Assembly (NCBI RefSeq): GCF_000211855.2
Contig: NC_015638.1
Coordinates: forward strand, 2,887,001 to 2,951,000
Reading direction: 5' to 3'
DNA from: Lacinutrix sp. 5H-3-7-4
GTDB taxonomy: Bacteria > Bacteroidota > Bacteroidia > Flavobacteriales > Flavobacteriaceae
Length of the DNA: 64,000 bases
The notes under the pieces are model-generated. The model saw nothing but the letters and a program-made list of their open reading frames with translations. It did no database searches and was not told where the DNA came from. Positions within the stretch are counted from its first letter, which is position 1. Each line of letters begins with the position of its first letter. The position numbers were made by a program, and so were the translations under genes. Of this stretch, positions 1 through 8,798 are shown in pieces.

Positions 1-1
1 T

Positions 2-169
2 AAAAAAGCTTTTAAAGAAACTAAAGCAAATGTAACTACAAGAAATTTTCCTGAGCCTGTGCAATTAATTCGAAAAAAATTATTACTTAAAGATGGTGGA
101 GATAAATATTTATTTTTCACAACTAATACTTTAAATAAAAAAATAGTGATTATTTGCACTAAAGCCTAA
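2..169 (+). CDS. C-terminal end of a probable THUMP-like-domain class I SAM-dependent methyltransferase (5' end outside window)
   Basis: An open frame runs from the window edge to a TAA at 167-169 and encodes the last 55 residues of a protein. The visible part is lysine-rich and contains ARG-Asn-Phe-Pro (RNFPEP) followed by an LRKKL-like helix and a KDGGDKYLFF strand. This pattern resembles the C-terminal THUMP-like domain found at the end of some bacterial SAM-dependent methyltransferases, but the catalytic domain lies outside the window, so the assignment is by recall of the family tail only. Its stop codon overlaps the stop codon of the convergent phosphoesterase gene (166-168), so the two genes share four base pairs and there is no room for a terminator between them. 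Confidence 0.5.
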   Translation, partial: KKAFKETKANVTTRNFPEPVQLIRKKLLLKDGGDKYLFFTTNTLNKKIVIICTKA

Positions 170-816
170 ACCTTATAAATACCACCATCTGTAAAAGCGT
201 AATTAACACATTCTTTAGGACAGTTTTTTGTATTCAAACCTGTAAATAAACTAAACGCAGGCAATATAAGTTGGTTACTACTAACTTGATAACAAGGTAG
301 TTTTATAAATTGTTTAGCTTTACCTTTAATAATAACACCAGGATGTGTGTGGCCAGAAATTATAAATTCATTTGCATTACTTTTCACATTATCATGTACA
401 AAAGATGTTTTTTTAATACTCTTTTTAGGTCTGTGAATAGTAATGTTTAAATCCTTATATAAAGCTAGAAAAAGTCTATCGTGATTTCCAATAATAAGCT
501 CGAAATTTATATTAGGAAACTGTTGTAGCCAAATTTTAAAATGTGCTACATCGGTATTAAACTCTGCATGAAAAAGATCACCTACAATTAGTACTGTTTT
601 AGGTTTAAAAAACGTTATTAAAGCTTTTAAACGCTCCAAATCTTTAATTAAAACATTATCAGGAATTGGAATGCCATGTTTTCTAAAATGAGCAGATTTA
701 CCTACGTGCAAATCTGAAAGCACAAGTGCGCCTTCACTTTCCCAATACAAAGCACGTTGATTGGTAAGTGTAAATGTTTCTTGATTACAAATTATGTTTT
801 TTGTTACAATGTGCAA
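166..816 (-). CDS. pdeM: Ligase-associated DNA damage response metallophosphoesterase (PdeM/MPE type)
   Basis: This 216-residue protein is a calcineurin-like metallophosphoesterase. The five metal-binding motifs are in order: SDLHVGK (D35, H37), VGDLFH (about 79-83), GNHD (110-113), a weak His motif near 140 and GHTHPG (155-160). It is the last gene of a four-gene minus-strand operon with a helicase, an ATP-dependent ligase and an MBL nuclease; homologues in this setting are known as manganese-dependent nucleases, and the operon is thought to act in DNA repair. The helicase stop (TAA) lies one base before the apparent start, and the only plausible start in that position is TTG (816-814); no ATG is available near the N-terminus. 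There is no signal peptide, so it should act in the cytoplasm. Confidence 0.9.
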   Translation of the reverse strand: MHIVTKNIICNQETFTLTNQRALYWESEGALVLSDLHVGKSAHFRKHGIPIPDNVLIKDLERLKALITFFKPKTVLIVGDLFHAEFNTDVAHFKIWLQQFPNINFELIIGNHDRLFLALYKDLNITIHRPKKSIKKTSFVHDNVKSNANEFIISGHTHPGVIIKGKAKQFIKLPCYQVSSNQLILPAFSLFTGLNTKNCPKECVNYAFTDGGIYKV

Positions 817-817
817 C

Positions 818-3271
818 TTAATCTAATTTAAAAACTTGCTGTTGAATGCGAGCAATACGTTTTCCTATAGCTTCGTTACTAATTGTACTTCGAAGTCTAT
901 CTACTTTTATAGGAAAACTCAAAGGTGTAAAAGATTTTGCTCTTTTAATAATAATCTTACTATTTTCTATTCTTTTAAATGCTGCCTGCATGCGTACTTC
1001 TTCTAATTGCTGATTAAAAACTTCGGTATAAGCTTGTTTTAAAAGTAAATTATCTGGTTCGTTTTCATCGAGAACTCTAAAAATTAAACCCGAACTTGAT
1101 TGCAAACTCTTATTATTTTTACGTGTTCCTGGTTGCGATTGTACAACCAATCCTGCAATTACAGCAATATCTCTAAATTTTCTAGAAGCCATTTCTGCTG
1201 CATTTATACTGGCTGTGACATCTTCCATTAAATTTTCTTTAGACAAAATATTTTTTATATTACTTTCATCTAAAGGAATGGCTTGGTCGCTTAATAGCTC
1301 AAAACCATAATCATTCATTGCTATTGTAAAGGTTAACGGCATTATTTTTCCTAATCTATAAGCTACTAATGCAGCAATTACCTCGTGTACCAAGCGACCT
1401 TCAAAAGGATACATAAATAAATGAAAACCATCTTTGGTTTCTATTAATTCTACTAAAAACTCATTTGCCTTTGGAATGTGAGATGTTGTTTCTTGTCTAG
1501 ACAATAAAGGATGTAAAAATTTAAGTTCTTTTTCTCTAGAACCTGGTTTTAACGCATCATTAAGTTTTAATCTTAAAAAATGACTTAAATATGAGGTTAA
1601 TGGTAAACGTCCACCCATCCAACTTGGTGTTATGGCTTTTTTAGATTTGCTTCTTTTAACCAAGACACTCATATCCTTTACCTGTATCATTTCTAAAACA
1701 CGACCTCCAAGAATAAAACTCATTCCTGGTTTTAATTTTGAAATAAAATACTCTTCTATCATACCAATATATCCGCCAGAAATAAATTTAACCATTAGCA
1801 TGGCATCGCTAACAATTACACCAATATTCATTCTATGCAACATAGAAATTCTTCGGCTTTTTACTTTATATAAGCCATCTTCATCTAAAATTACTTTATG
1901 AAATTCTTCATAAGCTTTTAAAGTATTACCACCTTGAGTTATAAACTGAATAGCCCAATTAAAATCGGCTTTAGTCATATAATGAAATGCATGAACTTTA
2001 CTTAATAAAGAAAATGTTTTTTCTGCATTGAAACCTTCACCAACTGCTAATGTTACTAAAAACTGAACTAAAATATCGTAAGTTAAAACCATAGGTTCTC
2101 TAGACTCAATTTCGTTAGTTTTAACAGCTTCTTTTATTGCTGAAGCTTCAATTAATTGAAGAGAATGTGTGGGTACAAAATATATTTTTGAACGTTCGTA
2201 TGGCGAATGTCCACTTCTTCCTGCACGTTGCATAAAACGAGCAATGCCTTTAGGAGAACCTATTTGTATTACACAATCTACAGGTTTAAAATCTACACCT
2301 AAATCTAATGAACTGGTACAAACTACGGCTTTTAAATTTCCAGCACTAATATTTTCTTCTATCCAATTACGTGAAACTTTATCTATAGAGCCATGATGTA
2401 TAGCTATTTGTCCTGCTAAATCTGGAGCTTCTTCAAGAATTATTTGATACCAAAGTTCACTTTGGTTTCGTGTATTTGTAAAAATTAAAGTGGTGCTGTT
2501 TTCTAAAATTACAGGTACTATTTTAGAAGCCATATTTTTTCCTAAATGTCCGGCCCAAGGCAATACTTCTACTTCGTCTGGCAATATAGAAATTATGTCT
2601 ATTTTCTTTTTTTCTTTAGCACGAATGGTAGTTGTTTTAATTTCTGGATATGGTATTAAAACTGTTTTTGCCTGTTCTAAATTACCTATAGTAGCTGTTA
2701 TTCCCCAAATACGAAGACTTGGAGATAATACTAATAATCTTGCAATTACTAACTCTGTAAGTACGCCACGTTTACTACCCAATAATTCATGCCACTCATC
2801 TACCGCTACACATTTTAAGGATTTAAACCATCTTGAATTCTTTTTTTGAGAAAACAATAAATGCATTGTTTCTGGTGTAGTAAGTAAAACGTCTGGCATT
2901 AAACGTTCTTGCCGTCTTCTATCTTTTTGTGGTGTATCTCCGTTTCTTACTTCAACTGTCCAATCTAAACCTATAGATTCTACTGCTTCGCTCATTGCTT
3001 TTGCTAAATCCTTAGCTAAAGATCGTAACGGACTAACCCATACTAATTTTAGTCCTTTTTTATATTGATTTGGATGATTTAAGTAATCTATAACTACAGC
3101 AAGAAACACCGAAAATGTTTTACCAAAACCTGTTGGAGCAATAACTAATCCCGAATATTTATTACTATACCTTTGCCAGGTTTTATATTGAAAACTAAAA
3201 GGCTCATTACCATCTTTTGCCATCCAGTTTTCTATTATCTTGTAACCTTCGGAGTCTTTAAATGTACTCAT
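818..3271 (-). CDS. Ligase-associated DEXH-box helicase (Lhr-Core type)
   Basis: This superfamily 2 helicase of about 817 residues has Walker A APTGFGKT (45-52), a DEWH Walker B motif near 160, the TNTRNQSE motif, and motif VI QRAGRSGH. After the two RecA domains there is a long C-terminal region (winged helix plus Lhr-specific domain) that matches the Lhr-Core family, which are 3'-5' DNA translocases. It is the third gene of the exonuclease-ligase-helicase-phosphoesterase operon. I chose the ATG at 3271, one base after the ligase stop; an upstream TTG (3286) would overlap the ligase by 14 bases and adds only five residues. The protein is cytoplasmic and is presumed to unwind or remodel nucleic acid during repair. 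Confidence 0.93.
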   Translation of the reverse strand: MSTFKDSEGYKIIENWMAKDGNEPFSFQYKTWQRYSNKYSGLVIAPTGFGKTFSVFLAVVIDYLNHPNQYKKGLKLVWVSPLRSLAKDLAKAMSEAVESIGLDWTVEVRNGDTPQKDRRRQERLMPDVLLTTPETMHLLFSQKKNSRWFKSLKCVAVDEWHELLGSKRGVLTELVIARLLVLSPSLRIWGITATIGNLEQAKTVLIPYPEIKTTTIRAKEKKKIDIISILPDEVEVLPWAGHLGKNMASKIVPVILENSTTLIFTNTRNQSELWYQIILEEAPDLAGQIAIHHGSIDKVSRNWIEENISAGNLKAVVCTSSLDLGVDFKPVDCVIQIGSPKGIARFMQRAGRSGHSPYERSKIYFVPTHSLQLIEASAIKEAVKTNEIESREPMVLTYDILVQFLVTLAVGEGFNAEKTFSLLSKVHAFHYMTKADFNWAIQFITQGGNTLKAYEEFHKVILDEDGLYKVKSRRISMLHRMNIGVIVSDAMLMVKFISGGYIGMIEEYFISKLKPGMSFILGGRVLEMIQVKDMSVLVKRSKSKKAITPSWMGGRLPLTSYLSHFLRLKLNDALKPGSREKELKFLHPLLSRQETTSHIPKANEFLVELIETKDGFHLFMYPFEGRLVHEVIAALVAYRLGKIMPLTFTIAMNDYGFELLSDQAIPLDESNIKNILSKENLMEDVTASINAAEMASRKFRDIAVIAGLVVQSQPGTRKNNKSLQSSSGLIFRVLDENEPDNLLLKQAYTEVFNQQLEEVRMQAAFKRIENSKIIIKRAKSFTPLSFPIKVDRLRSTISNEAIGKRIARIQQQVFKLD

Positions 3272-3272
3272 T

Positions 3273-4862
3273 TTATTGTGCTTCAATTAATGCGGTTACA
3301 GACTCAATAGTATCTATTTCGCTTACAGGTTTATCTTTTCTCCAACGTTTAATTCTTGGAAAACGTAGTGCTACTCCAGATTTATGACGTTTACTGTATG
3401 CAATACCTTCAAAAGCAATTTCAAAAACCAACTCTGGTTTTACAGTACGTACAGGTCCAAATTTTTCTAAAGCATTTTTATTTACCCATTTTGAAATTTC
3501 TGTTATTTCTGCATCTGTTAGTCCAGAATATGCTTTTGCCACTGTAACTAAACCGTCATCTTTTTTTACTGCAAAAGTATAATCTGTGTACTTGCTACTT
3601 CTTCTTCCGCTTCCTTTTTGCGCATATATCATTACTGCATCTATAGTTAGCGGTTCTACTTTCCATTTCCACCAATCTCCTTTTTTTCGACCAACATGGT
3701 AAGGTGAAGCTTTTTGTTTAAGCATTAAACCTTCAGAATTTATTGTACGTGCATTTTCTCTAATTTCTTTTAAAACTTCCCAATTTTTAAAATTTATTAT
3801 TTTAGAAAGCTTTAATTTGTCGTTTATAACCACAGTTGAAAATAATGTTTCAAGTTGATTTCTTCTTTCCTGCATTGGTTTATCTCTAAAATCTTGATTG
3901 TTATATTCTAGCAAATCGTAAGCATAAAATCCAACAGGTATGTCTTCTAAAAGCTTTTTGGTTATATTTTTTCTATTTAATCGTTTTTGTAAATCATTAA
4001 ACAGTAAAACAGTACTGTCTTTTAATGCTAAAATTTCACCATCAATTACAAAATCGTCTTTAAAATTAGTAATAGTTTCAACAATTTCTGGAAACTGAGA
4101 GGTCACTAATTCTTCACCTCTAGACCAAATATAAACCTCATTATTCCGTTTTACAATTTGTCCGCGAATACCATCCCATTTGTATTCTACTTGCCAATCT
4201 TCAGGTTTTCCTAGTGCTAATAAATCTTTTTCTAAAGCATAAGCTAAACAAAACGGATAAGGTTTTGAATTGTCGTAATTAATGTGACTACCATTTAATA
4301 AATCGGAAAAATTTATGGTTTCAATATTCCAATTTCCAATTATACTGTGCATAAGTTGATTAGCATCAATTCCAGATAATTTTGATAAAGCATTTACCAA
4401 TGTTTTTTTAGAAACACCTATTCTAAAACTACCTCCAATTAATTTATTAAAGATAAGACGCTCTTGCTTTTCTAATCCAGACCAAGCATTTAAAACGTAT
4501 TTTTTTTTCTCTTCTTCTGTTTTAGGTTTTAACGCAATTAATTCTTGCATCCATTGGTGTAAAGGTTTTTCTATTGTATGTGTTGGGTTAGGTAATATTA
4601 ATGCTATAGTTTCTCCTAAATCGCCCACCGTACTATAACTTTCAAGAAACAACCATTCTGGAAGTTTTGTAATTTCAAAAGCCCATTGTTTCATTAAACT
4701 CGATTTTACAGGTCGTGGTGGTCGTTTTCCTGTAAAAATAGAAATTAACCAAAGTTTATCTTTTTCAGGTGCGGTTTTAAAATAATTAACTAATGCTTCA
4801 ATTTTTGCATTGGTTTTATTAGTAATTTCTAAAGCACTAATTAAGTTTGAAAAGTGTTTCAT
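3273..4862 (-). CDS. ATP-dependent DNA ligase of the four-gene repair operon
   Basis: This 529-residue protein has the layout of an ATP-dependent DNA ligase: an N-terminal helical domain (about 1-200), the adenylation domain with the nucleotidyl-transfer motif KWDG (catalytic Lys228), then an OB-fold domain with conserved basic residues near the C-terminus (GVALRFPRIKRWR). It is a second ligase in addition to the essential NAD-dependent LigA that bacteria use for replication. Its start codon ATG (4862-4860) overlaps the exonuclease stop as TAATG, which suggests translational coupling, and its stop is one base before the helicase start. Family knowledge links it to DNA repair with its operon partners rather than to replication. 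Confidence 0.94.
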   Translation of the reverse strand: MKHFSNLISALEITNKTNAKIEALVNYFKTAPEKDKLWLISIFTGKRPPRPVKSSLMKQWAFEITKLPEWLFLESYSTVGDLGETIALILPNPTHTIEKPLHQWMQELIALKPKTEEEKKKYVLNAWSGLEKQERLIFNKLIGGSFRIGVSKKTLVNALSKLSGIDANQLMHSIIGNWNIETINFSDLLNGSHINYDNSKPYPFCLAYALEKDLLALGKPEDWQVEYKWDGIRGQIVKRNNEVYIWSRGEELVTSQFPEIVETITNFKDDFVIDGEILALKDSTVLLFNDLQKRLNRKNITKKLLEDIPVGFYAYDLLEYNNQDFRDKPMQERRNQLETLFSTVVINDKLKLSKIINFKNWEVLKEIRENARTINSEGLMLKQKASPYHVGRKKGDWWKWKVEPLTIDAVMIYAQKGSGRRSSKYTDYTFAVKKDDGLVTVAKAYSGLTDAEITEISKWVNKNALEKFGPVRTVKPELVFEIAFEGIAYSKRHKSGVALRFPRIKRWRKDKPVSEIDTIESVTALIEAQ

Positions 4863-5890
4863 TATATACTACTGGCTTTAGTTTGGTTTTCTTTATCTTG
4901 TGATGCTAATTCTTCTTCACCATATTCTGTTATAACTTCTTCTGAAGCGATACCAATTTCATTTAAATATTTTGAAAAAGTAGCTTGAGATCCATGTGTT
5001 ACATATACCTTTTCTGCTTCTGAAGCTTTGACAGCAGACAATAAACCATCCCAATCTGCATGATCACTTACAGGAAAACCTGCGTCAACAGCTTGCCATC
5101 GTCTATTACCTCTAATTTGCATCCAACCAGAGCATAATGCAGTTGCTGCATTTGGTATTTTTTTTAATAGTTTAGAACCTAATAATGCTGGCGGAAGGAT
5201 TACTATTTTATTTTGAATCGCCTTTTTATCAAAATCATATTTTAATAATTCTGTTTTTGGTAAAGCTATTCCTGAGTTTTCTATTGCATTATTTAAGTTA
5301 TGTATAGCAGAATGTACATGAATTGTATCTAAACCCTCTAAAAGTTTCATTAAGCGTTGAGCTTTACCCAAAGAATAACCTATAAAAACACTTGTTCTAT
5401 TTACTGACTGATTTTTTAAAACCCAATTATGAATATTTTTTTGGATCTTTTCCTCTGGCAACCATTTATATATAGGTAAACCAAAAGTACTTTCGGTAAT
5501 AAATTCGTGACATTTAACACTCTCAAAAGGCGCACTTATAAAATCTGGTTGAGTTTTATAATCTCCAGTAAAAACTACTACAAAACCTTTAAATTCTAAT
5601 CTAATTTGTGCAGAACCTATTACATGACCTGCAGGATGAAAACTAACTTTTACACCATTAATTGTTTTAGGTTCGTTATAAGCTAAACTTTCAATAGCTA
5701 TATCTAAGCCTAACCTATGTTTTAAAATGGCTTTAGAATCGTTTTGACATAAATAATGTTTATTGCCTTTTCGAGCATGATCTGCATGACCATGAGATAT
5801 TATAGCGTGTTTTACAGGATACCAAGGATCTAAATAGAATTTACCTGGAACACAATAAATACCTTTTTTAGTAAATTTTATAAATTTCAA
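4862..5890 (-). CDS. Ligase-associated DNA exonuclease, metallo-beta-lactamase fold
   Basis: This 342-residue protein carries the metallo-beta-lactamase metal motif SHGHADH (32-38), a later His-containing strand PAGHVIGSAQ, FTGDYK, and a beta-CASP-like second half ending with SDHADW and YVTHG. This is the arrangement of the exonuclease of the exonuclease-ligase-helicase-phosphoesterase operon, related to SNM1/Pso2 nucleases. It is the first gene of the operon. The apparent start is TTG (5890-5888): an in-frame TAA lies directly upstream and no ATG occurs early in the protein, so a non-ATG start is needed. The upstream 108 bases to the next gene should contain the operon promoter, but I see no perfect TAnnTTTG. 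Confidence 0.9.
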   Translation of the reverse strand: MKFIKFTKKGIYCVPGKFYLDPWYPVKHAIISHGHADHARKGNKHYLCQNDSKAILKHRLGLDIAIESLAYNEPKTINGVKVSFHPAGHVIGSAQIRLEFKGFVVVFTGDYKTQPDFISAPFESVKCHEFITESTFGLPIYKWLPEEKIQKNIHNWVLKNQSVNRTSVFIGYSLGKAQRLMKLLEGLDTIHVHSAIHNLNNAIENSGIALPKTELLKYDFDKKAIQNKIVILPPALLGSKLLKKIPNAATALCSGWMQIRGNRRWQAVDAGFPVSDHADWDGLLSAVKASEAEKVYVTHGSQATFSKYLNEIGIASEEVITEYGEEELASQDKENQTKASSI

Positions 5891-5998
5891 TTATTAGCTT
5901 TTATAGTGAAGCTATAATTTACAACATAAGAAATTTTAAGAAGTTGAGATTAACTAATTTTTAACCCATTTAGCAGAAAATTAACTACTATATTATAT

Positions 5999-6160
5999 TT
6001 ATTCTTCTTCGTTAGATGCTTTTTTTGATCTTTCTACTATTGCTCGCAAGCGTTCTTTTCTAGTAATTTTTTCCTGACGAAGTTTATTTTTCTTCCTACC
6101 CATCAACTTAGAATGTTTAGCTTTATTCTTTGTGTTTTTGGCGCTTCCAAATTTTGCCAT
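5999..6160 (-). CDS. Small, highly basic protein of 53 residues, unknown function
   Basis: An ATG at 6160-6158 opens a frame of 53 residues ending with TAA at 6001-5999. The protein begins MAKFGSAKNTKNKAK, has MGRKKNKLRQEK in the middle and ends with an acidic SNEEE tail; about two fifths of its residues are Lys or Arg. The composition suggests a nucleic-acid-binding or ribosome-associated protein, but I do not recognise a named family. It lies alone between the repair operon and the tRNA operon. The regular codon pattern, clean start and stop, and the fact that the frame is uninterrupted in very A+T-rich DNA support a real gene. Confidence 0.65.
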   Translation of the reverse strand: MAKFGSAKNTKNKAKHSKLMGRKKNKLRQEKITRKERLRAIVERSKKASNEEE

Positions 6161-6203
6161 GAGTATAGAATAGATTTTATAATAATTAAAAAGAATTTAA
6201 AAC

Positions 6204-6236
6204 AAGAAATCCCTTTCAAATTAATGAAAGGGATTC
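6204..6236 (-). terminator. Intrinsic terminator of the tRNA operon
   Basis: An 11-bp inverted repeat (6208-6218 with 6225-6235, loop of six) starts three bases after the 3' end of tRNA-Arg and is followed on the minus strand by T-rich sequence. Confidence 0.75.
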
Positions 6237-6238
6237 TG

Positions 6239-6312
6239 TGAGCCCTGAAGGATTCGAACCTTCGACCGCCTCCTTAGAAGGGAGGTGCTCTATCCAGCTG
6301 AGCTAAGAGCCC
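6239..6312 (-). tRNA. tRNA-Arg (anticodon TCT)
   Basis: The 74-base minus-strand sequence folds as a tRNA: acceptor stem GGGCTCT with AGGGCTC (two G-T pairs), D-arm TAGCTCAGCTGGATAGAGCA, anticodon loop CTTCTAA giving anticodon TCT, and T-arm GGTTCGAATCC. The discriminator is A and CCA is not encoded. It reads AGA codons, which are the dominant Arg codons in this A+T-rich genome. It is the last of three tRNA genes in one operon. Confidence 0.97.
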
Positions 6313-6330
6313 TTAGCACTTAAAAAATAG

Positions 6331-6405
6331 TCGGGGTGGCAGGATTCGAACCTGCGGCCTCCACGTCCCAAACGTGGCGCGATAACCGGGCTACGCTACA
6401 CCCCG
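6331..6405 (-). tRNA. tRNA-Pro (anticodon TGG)
   Basis: The 75-base minus-strand sequence has acceptor stem CGGGGTG pairing with CACCCCG, a D-arm beginning TAGCGTAGCCCGG, an anticodon stem CCACG/CGTGG with loop TTTGGGA (anticodon TGG), and T-arm AGGTTCGAATCCT. The discriminator is A and CCA is not encoded. It is the middle gene of the Ser-Pro-Arg tRNA operon, 18 bases upstream of tRNA-Arg. Confidence 0.97.
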
Positions 6406-6435
6406 AAAATTATTATTTTGTGTTAATTTAAACTG

Positions 6436-6524
6436 CGGAGAGACAGGGATTCGAACCCTGGGTACCTATTTCTAGGTACGACGATTTAGCAAACCGCTCC
6501 TTTCGGCCACTCAGGCACCTCTCC
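6436..6524 (-). tRNA. tRNA-Ser (anticodon GCT)
   Basis: The 89-base minus-strand sequence begins GGAGAGGTGCCTGAGTGG and has a long variable arm (GTACCTAGAAATAGGTAC), which is typical of class II tRNAs. The anticodon loop TTGCTAA gives anticodon GCT, reading AGC and AGU serine codons. The T-arm is GGGTTCGAATCCC and the discriminator is G. It is the first gene of the tRNA operon, about 36 bases downstream of the promoter -7 element. Confidence 0.97.
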
Positions 6525-6559
6525 AATTTTGTAATGAACGTTGCAATAAATTGCGGATG

Positions 6560-6590
6560 CAAATGTATAACAACATCCTAAATAACACAA
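6560..6590 (-). promoter_or_regulatory. Promoter of the tRNA operon (TTG-N20-TACATTTG)
   Basis: On the minus strand a TTG at 6590-6588 is followed after 20 bases by TACATTTG (6567-6560), an exact match to the Bacteroidota -33/-7 consensus. Transcription would begin near 6553, leaving a leader of about 30 bases before tRNA-Ser. Confidence 0.8.
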
Positions 6591-6615
6591 CAAATTTACC
6601 TGTTTTTTTTAATAA

Positions 6616-8661
6616 TTATTCTGGATATTCAATTCTTAAATGGTAAATGTTTGCTAGCTTGCGTTTTAGCACTTTTTTAATATGTTGAATTTCTTTAAAA
6701 GTAATATTTGCATTTAAGAATTGACCATCTTCCATTTGCTTATTTAGTATATTTTCTACAAAATTATCAATTTTTATAGAGGTTGGTTCTTTTAAACTTT
6801 TAGATGCCGCTTCTACACTATCACACATCATTAAAATTGCAGTTTCTTTACTAAATGGTTTTGGACCTTTATATGAGAAGTCTTTAATATCTATAGCCTC
6901 ATTAATTGCTTTCTCTTTCATATAAAAATAATAAACTGTACTAGTACCGTGATGTGTTCTAATAAAATCTATAACTCGATCTGGCAAATTATTTTTCTTT
7001 GCTATTTCAATTCCATTAATAACATGATCAACTATTATTTTTGCACTTTCTTTTGCAGAAAGCTCATCATGAGGGTTTAATCCTGACGATTGATTTTCTG
7101 TAAAATATGTAGGATTTTTCATTTTACCTATATCATGATATAATGCTCCTACTCTAGTTAGCATTGCATTTGCACCTATTTCATTTGCTGCTGCTTCAGC
7201 TAAATTAGCTACGTTTAATGAGTGATGAAAGGTTCCTGGCGCTTCATCAGCTAGACGCTTTAAAAGCTTTGTATTGGTGTCTGACAATTCTAATAAAGAC
7301 ACGTCTGAAACTAACCCAAAAAGTCTTTCATAAATATAAATTAGAGGTTGTACAAAAAGTGTTGCTAAGCCACAAAGCGCAAACATACCAAAGGTTTCCC
7401 ATTTTAAATTGTCTACACTACCTTCATGAATTACAAAAAATGCAAAATATGCTATAATATATACCAATGTTATTTGTCCAACTGATATAAATAAATTAGC
7501 ACGTTTATATAATTCAGACACTGTTAAAATTGTAACTATTCCTGCTATAATTTGCAAAAACATATATTCATAACTATTAGGCACTATAGAACCTAATAGT
7601 AATACTGTTATTACGTGTGTAAACAAACCTAATCTTGCATCAAAAAAGGCTTTTAAAACCAGAGGTAATACTGCAATTGGAACTATATAAATAAAAGATA
7701 TATTATAATTTACAACCAACGTAGTTAATAAAACCATTAAAAAAACATTGAAAAAAATAAAGGTCACTTTGGTATTATTATTAAATACATCTAACCTGTA
7801 CTTTCTTAAAAAAAGTAATAACATTAATAGAGCTAAAGCAACTAACAATGTATAAGCGAATACGATTAAATTATAGTTTGATTGTGTCCAAACCTGAGAT
7901 TGATATTCTGATTCTAATGATTTTAAAATGGTGTATTTATTACCTTCTACAACTTCTCCTTTAGAAATGATTAATTGATCTTTTTCTATACTTCCTCTTG
8001 TATATGAAATTGTTTTTAAAGCTTCATCCAAAGCTTTATCTGTTAAGTTCTTATCGTATTGAAGATTAGATTTTATTATGTTAAAAAATAAATTTTTTAA
8101 CGGTGTTTTATACTCTAATAAATTGGCCTTTTTAAGGTCTGATTCTATTTTACTACTTATATCTTTAAGCGTGTATAAATTAGAATACTGCGTTTTGCTT
8201 CTTTCTACTCTATCTTCTAAAATTATAACATTAGAGAGTTTTGATAATGCTAAATCTTGATCTACTATTCCAAAATTATATAAATCATTTAATATCGTTT
8301 TTCCTTTATTATATATGGTTATTGTTGAACCATATATAGAGTCCGGAAATTGTGTTTTAAATTCTTTTTCAAATTGTCTTTTAACTTCGGGATATATAGT
8401 TGTATTTATATTAAAATACTTAATTGTATTTTCTTGAATTTGTATTTTTTCTTTCTCTAATTCTTCAGTTGTTTTTTGTACAGCAAAATTAAATGGCGCA
8501 TATAAGGTTTCAGACTGCCATGGTTTTCCTTTTTCAAAATCATATTTAAATCTTCCGCTTTTCGGAAATAAATAAACCACTAAAAATGTGGTACATATAA
8601 AAAGAATAATTTTATATATAAGAGAATGATTTTTATAAAAAGAATTGATAAAGTCTTTCAT
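6616..8661 (-). CDS. PgpH-type membrane HD-domain phosphodiesterase (probable c-di-AMP hydrolase)
   Basis: This 681-residue protein has one N-terminal membrane segment (about 14-33), a large periplasmic 7TMR-HDED domain (about 40-255), seven hydrophobic helices (about 262-445) and a cytoplasmic HD domain with FHHS (478-481), YHDIGK (508-513) and a later HHG (RTHHGTS) motif. This order matches PgpH of Listeria and its relatives, which hydrolyse cyclic di-AMP. The substrate is inferred from the family. It stands alone, divergent from the thiolase gene; a TACATTTG element lies about 30 bases upstream of its ATG. The tRNA operon lies directly downstream on the same strand. Confidence 0.92.
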   Translation of the reverse strand: MKDFINSFYKNHSLIYKIILFICTTFLVVYLFPKSGRFKYDFEKGKPWQSETLYAPFNFAVQKTTEELEKEKIQIQENTIKYFNINTTIYPEVKRQFEKEFKTQFPDSIYGSTITIYNKGKTILNDLYNFGIVDQDLALSKLSNVIILEDRVERSKTQYSNLYTLKDISSKIESDLKKANLLEYKTPLKNLFFNIIKSNLQYDKNLTDKALDEALKTISYTRGSIEKDQLIISKGEVVEGNKYTILKSLESEYQSQVWTQSNYNLIVFAYTLLVALALLMLLLFLRKYRLDVFNNNTKVTFIFFNVFLMVLLTTLVVNYNISFIYIVPIAVLPLVLKAFFDARLGLFTHVITVLLLGSIVPNSYEYMFLQIIAGIVTILTVSELYKRANLFISVGQITLVYIIAYFAFFVIHEGSVDNLKWETFGMFALCGLATLFVQPLIYIYERLFGLVSDVSLLELSDTNTKLLKRLADEAPGTFHHSLNVANLAEAAANEIGANAMLTRVGALYHDIGKMKNPTYFTENQSSGLNPHDELSAKESAKIIVDHVINGIEIAKKNNLPDRVIDFIRTHHGTSTVYYFYMKEKAINEAIDIKDFSYKGPKPFSKETAILMMCDSVEAASKSLKEPTSIKIDNFVENILNKQMEDGQFLNANITFKEIQHIKKVLKRKLANIYHLRIEYPE

Positions 8662-8690
8662 TTTAAAGCTAATAGATTTCTATAGAAAAT

Positions 8691-8698
8691 CAAATGTA
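8691..8698 (-). promoter_or_regulatory. Candidate -7 element for the PgpH-like gene
   Basis: TACATTTG on the minus strand matches TAnnTTTG exactly and ends 29 bases before the ATG at 8661. No TTG is seen at the usual -33 distance. Confidence 0.45.
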
Positions 8699-8798
8699 AT
8701 AAATCTTGACTTCTAATAAGAGTTATTATCTTGCTAAGGTTCTCATTTTTTATAAAAAATCCTTAATTTCGCAAGAATTAAAATAAAGACTTATAATT

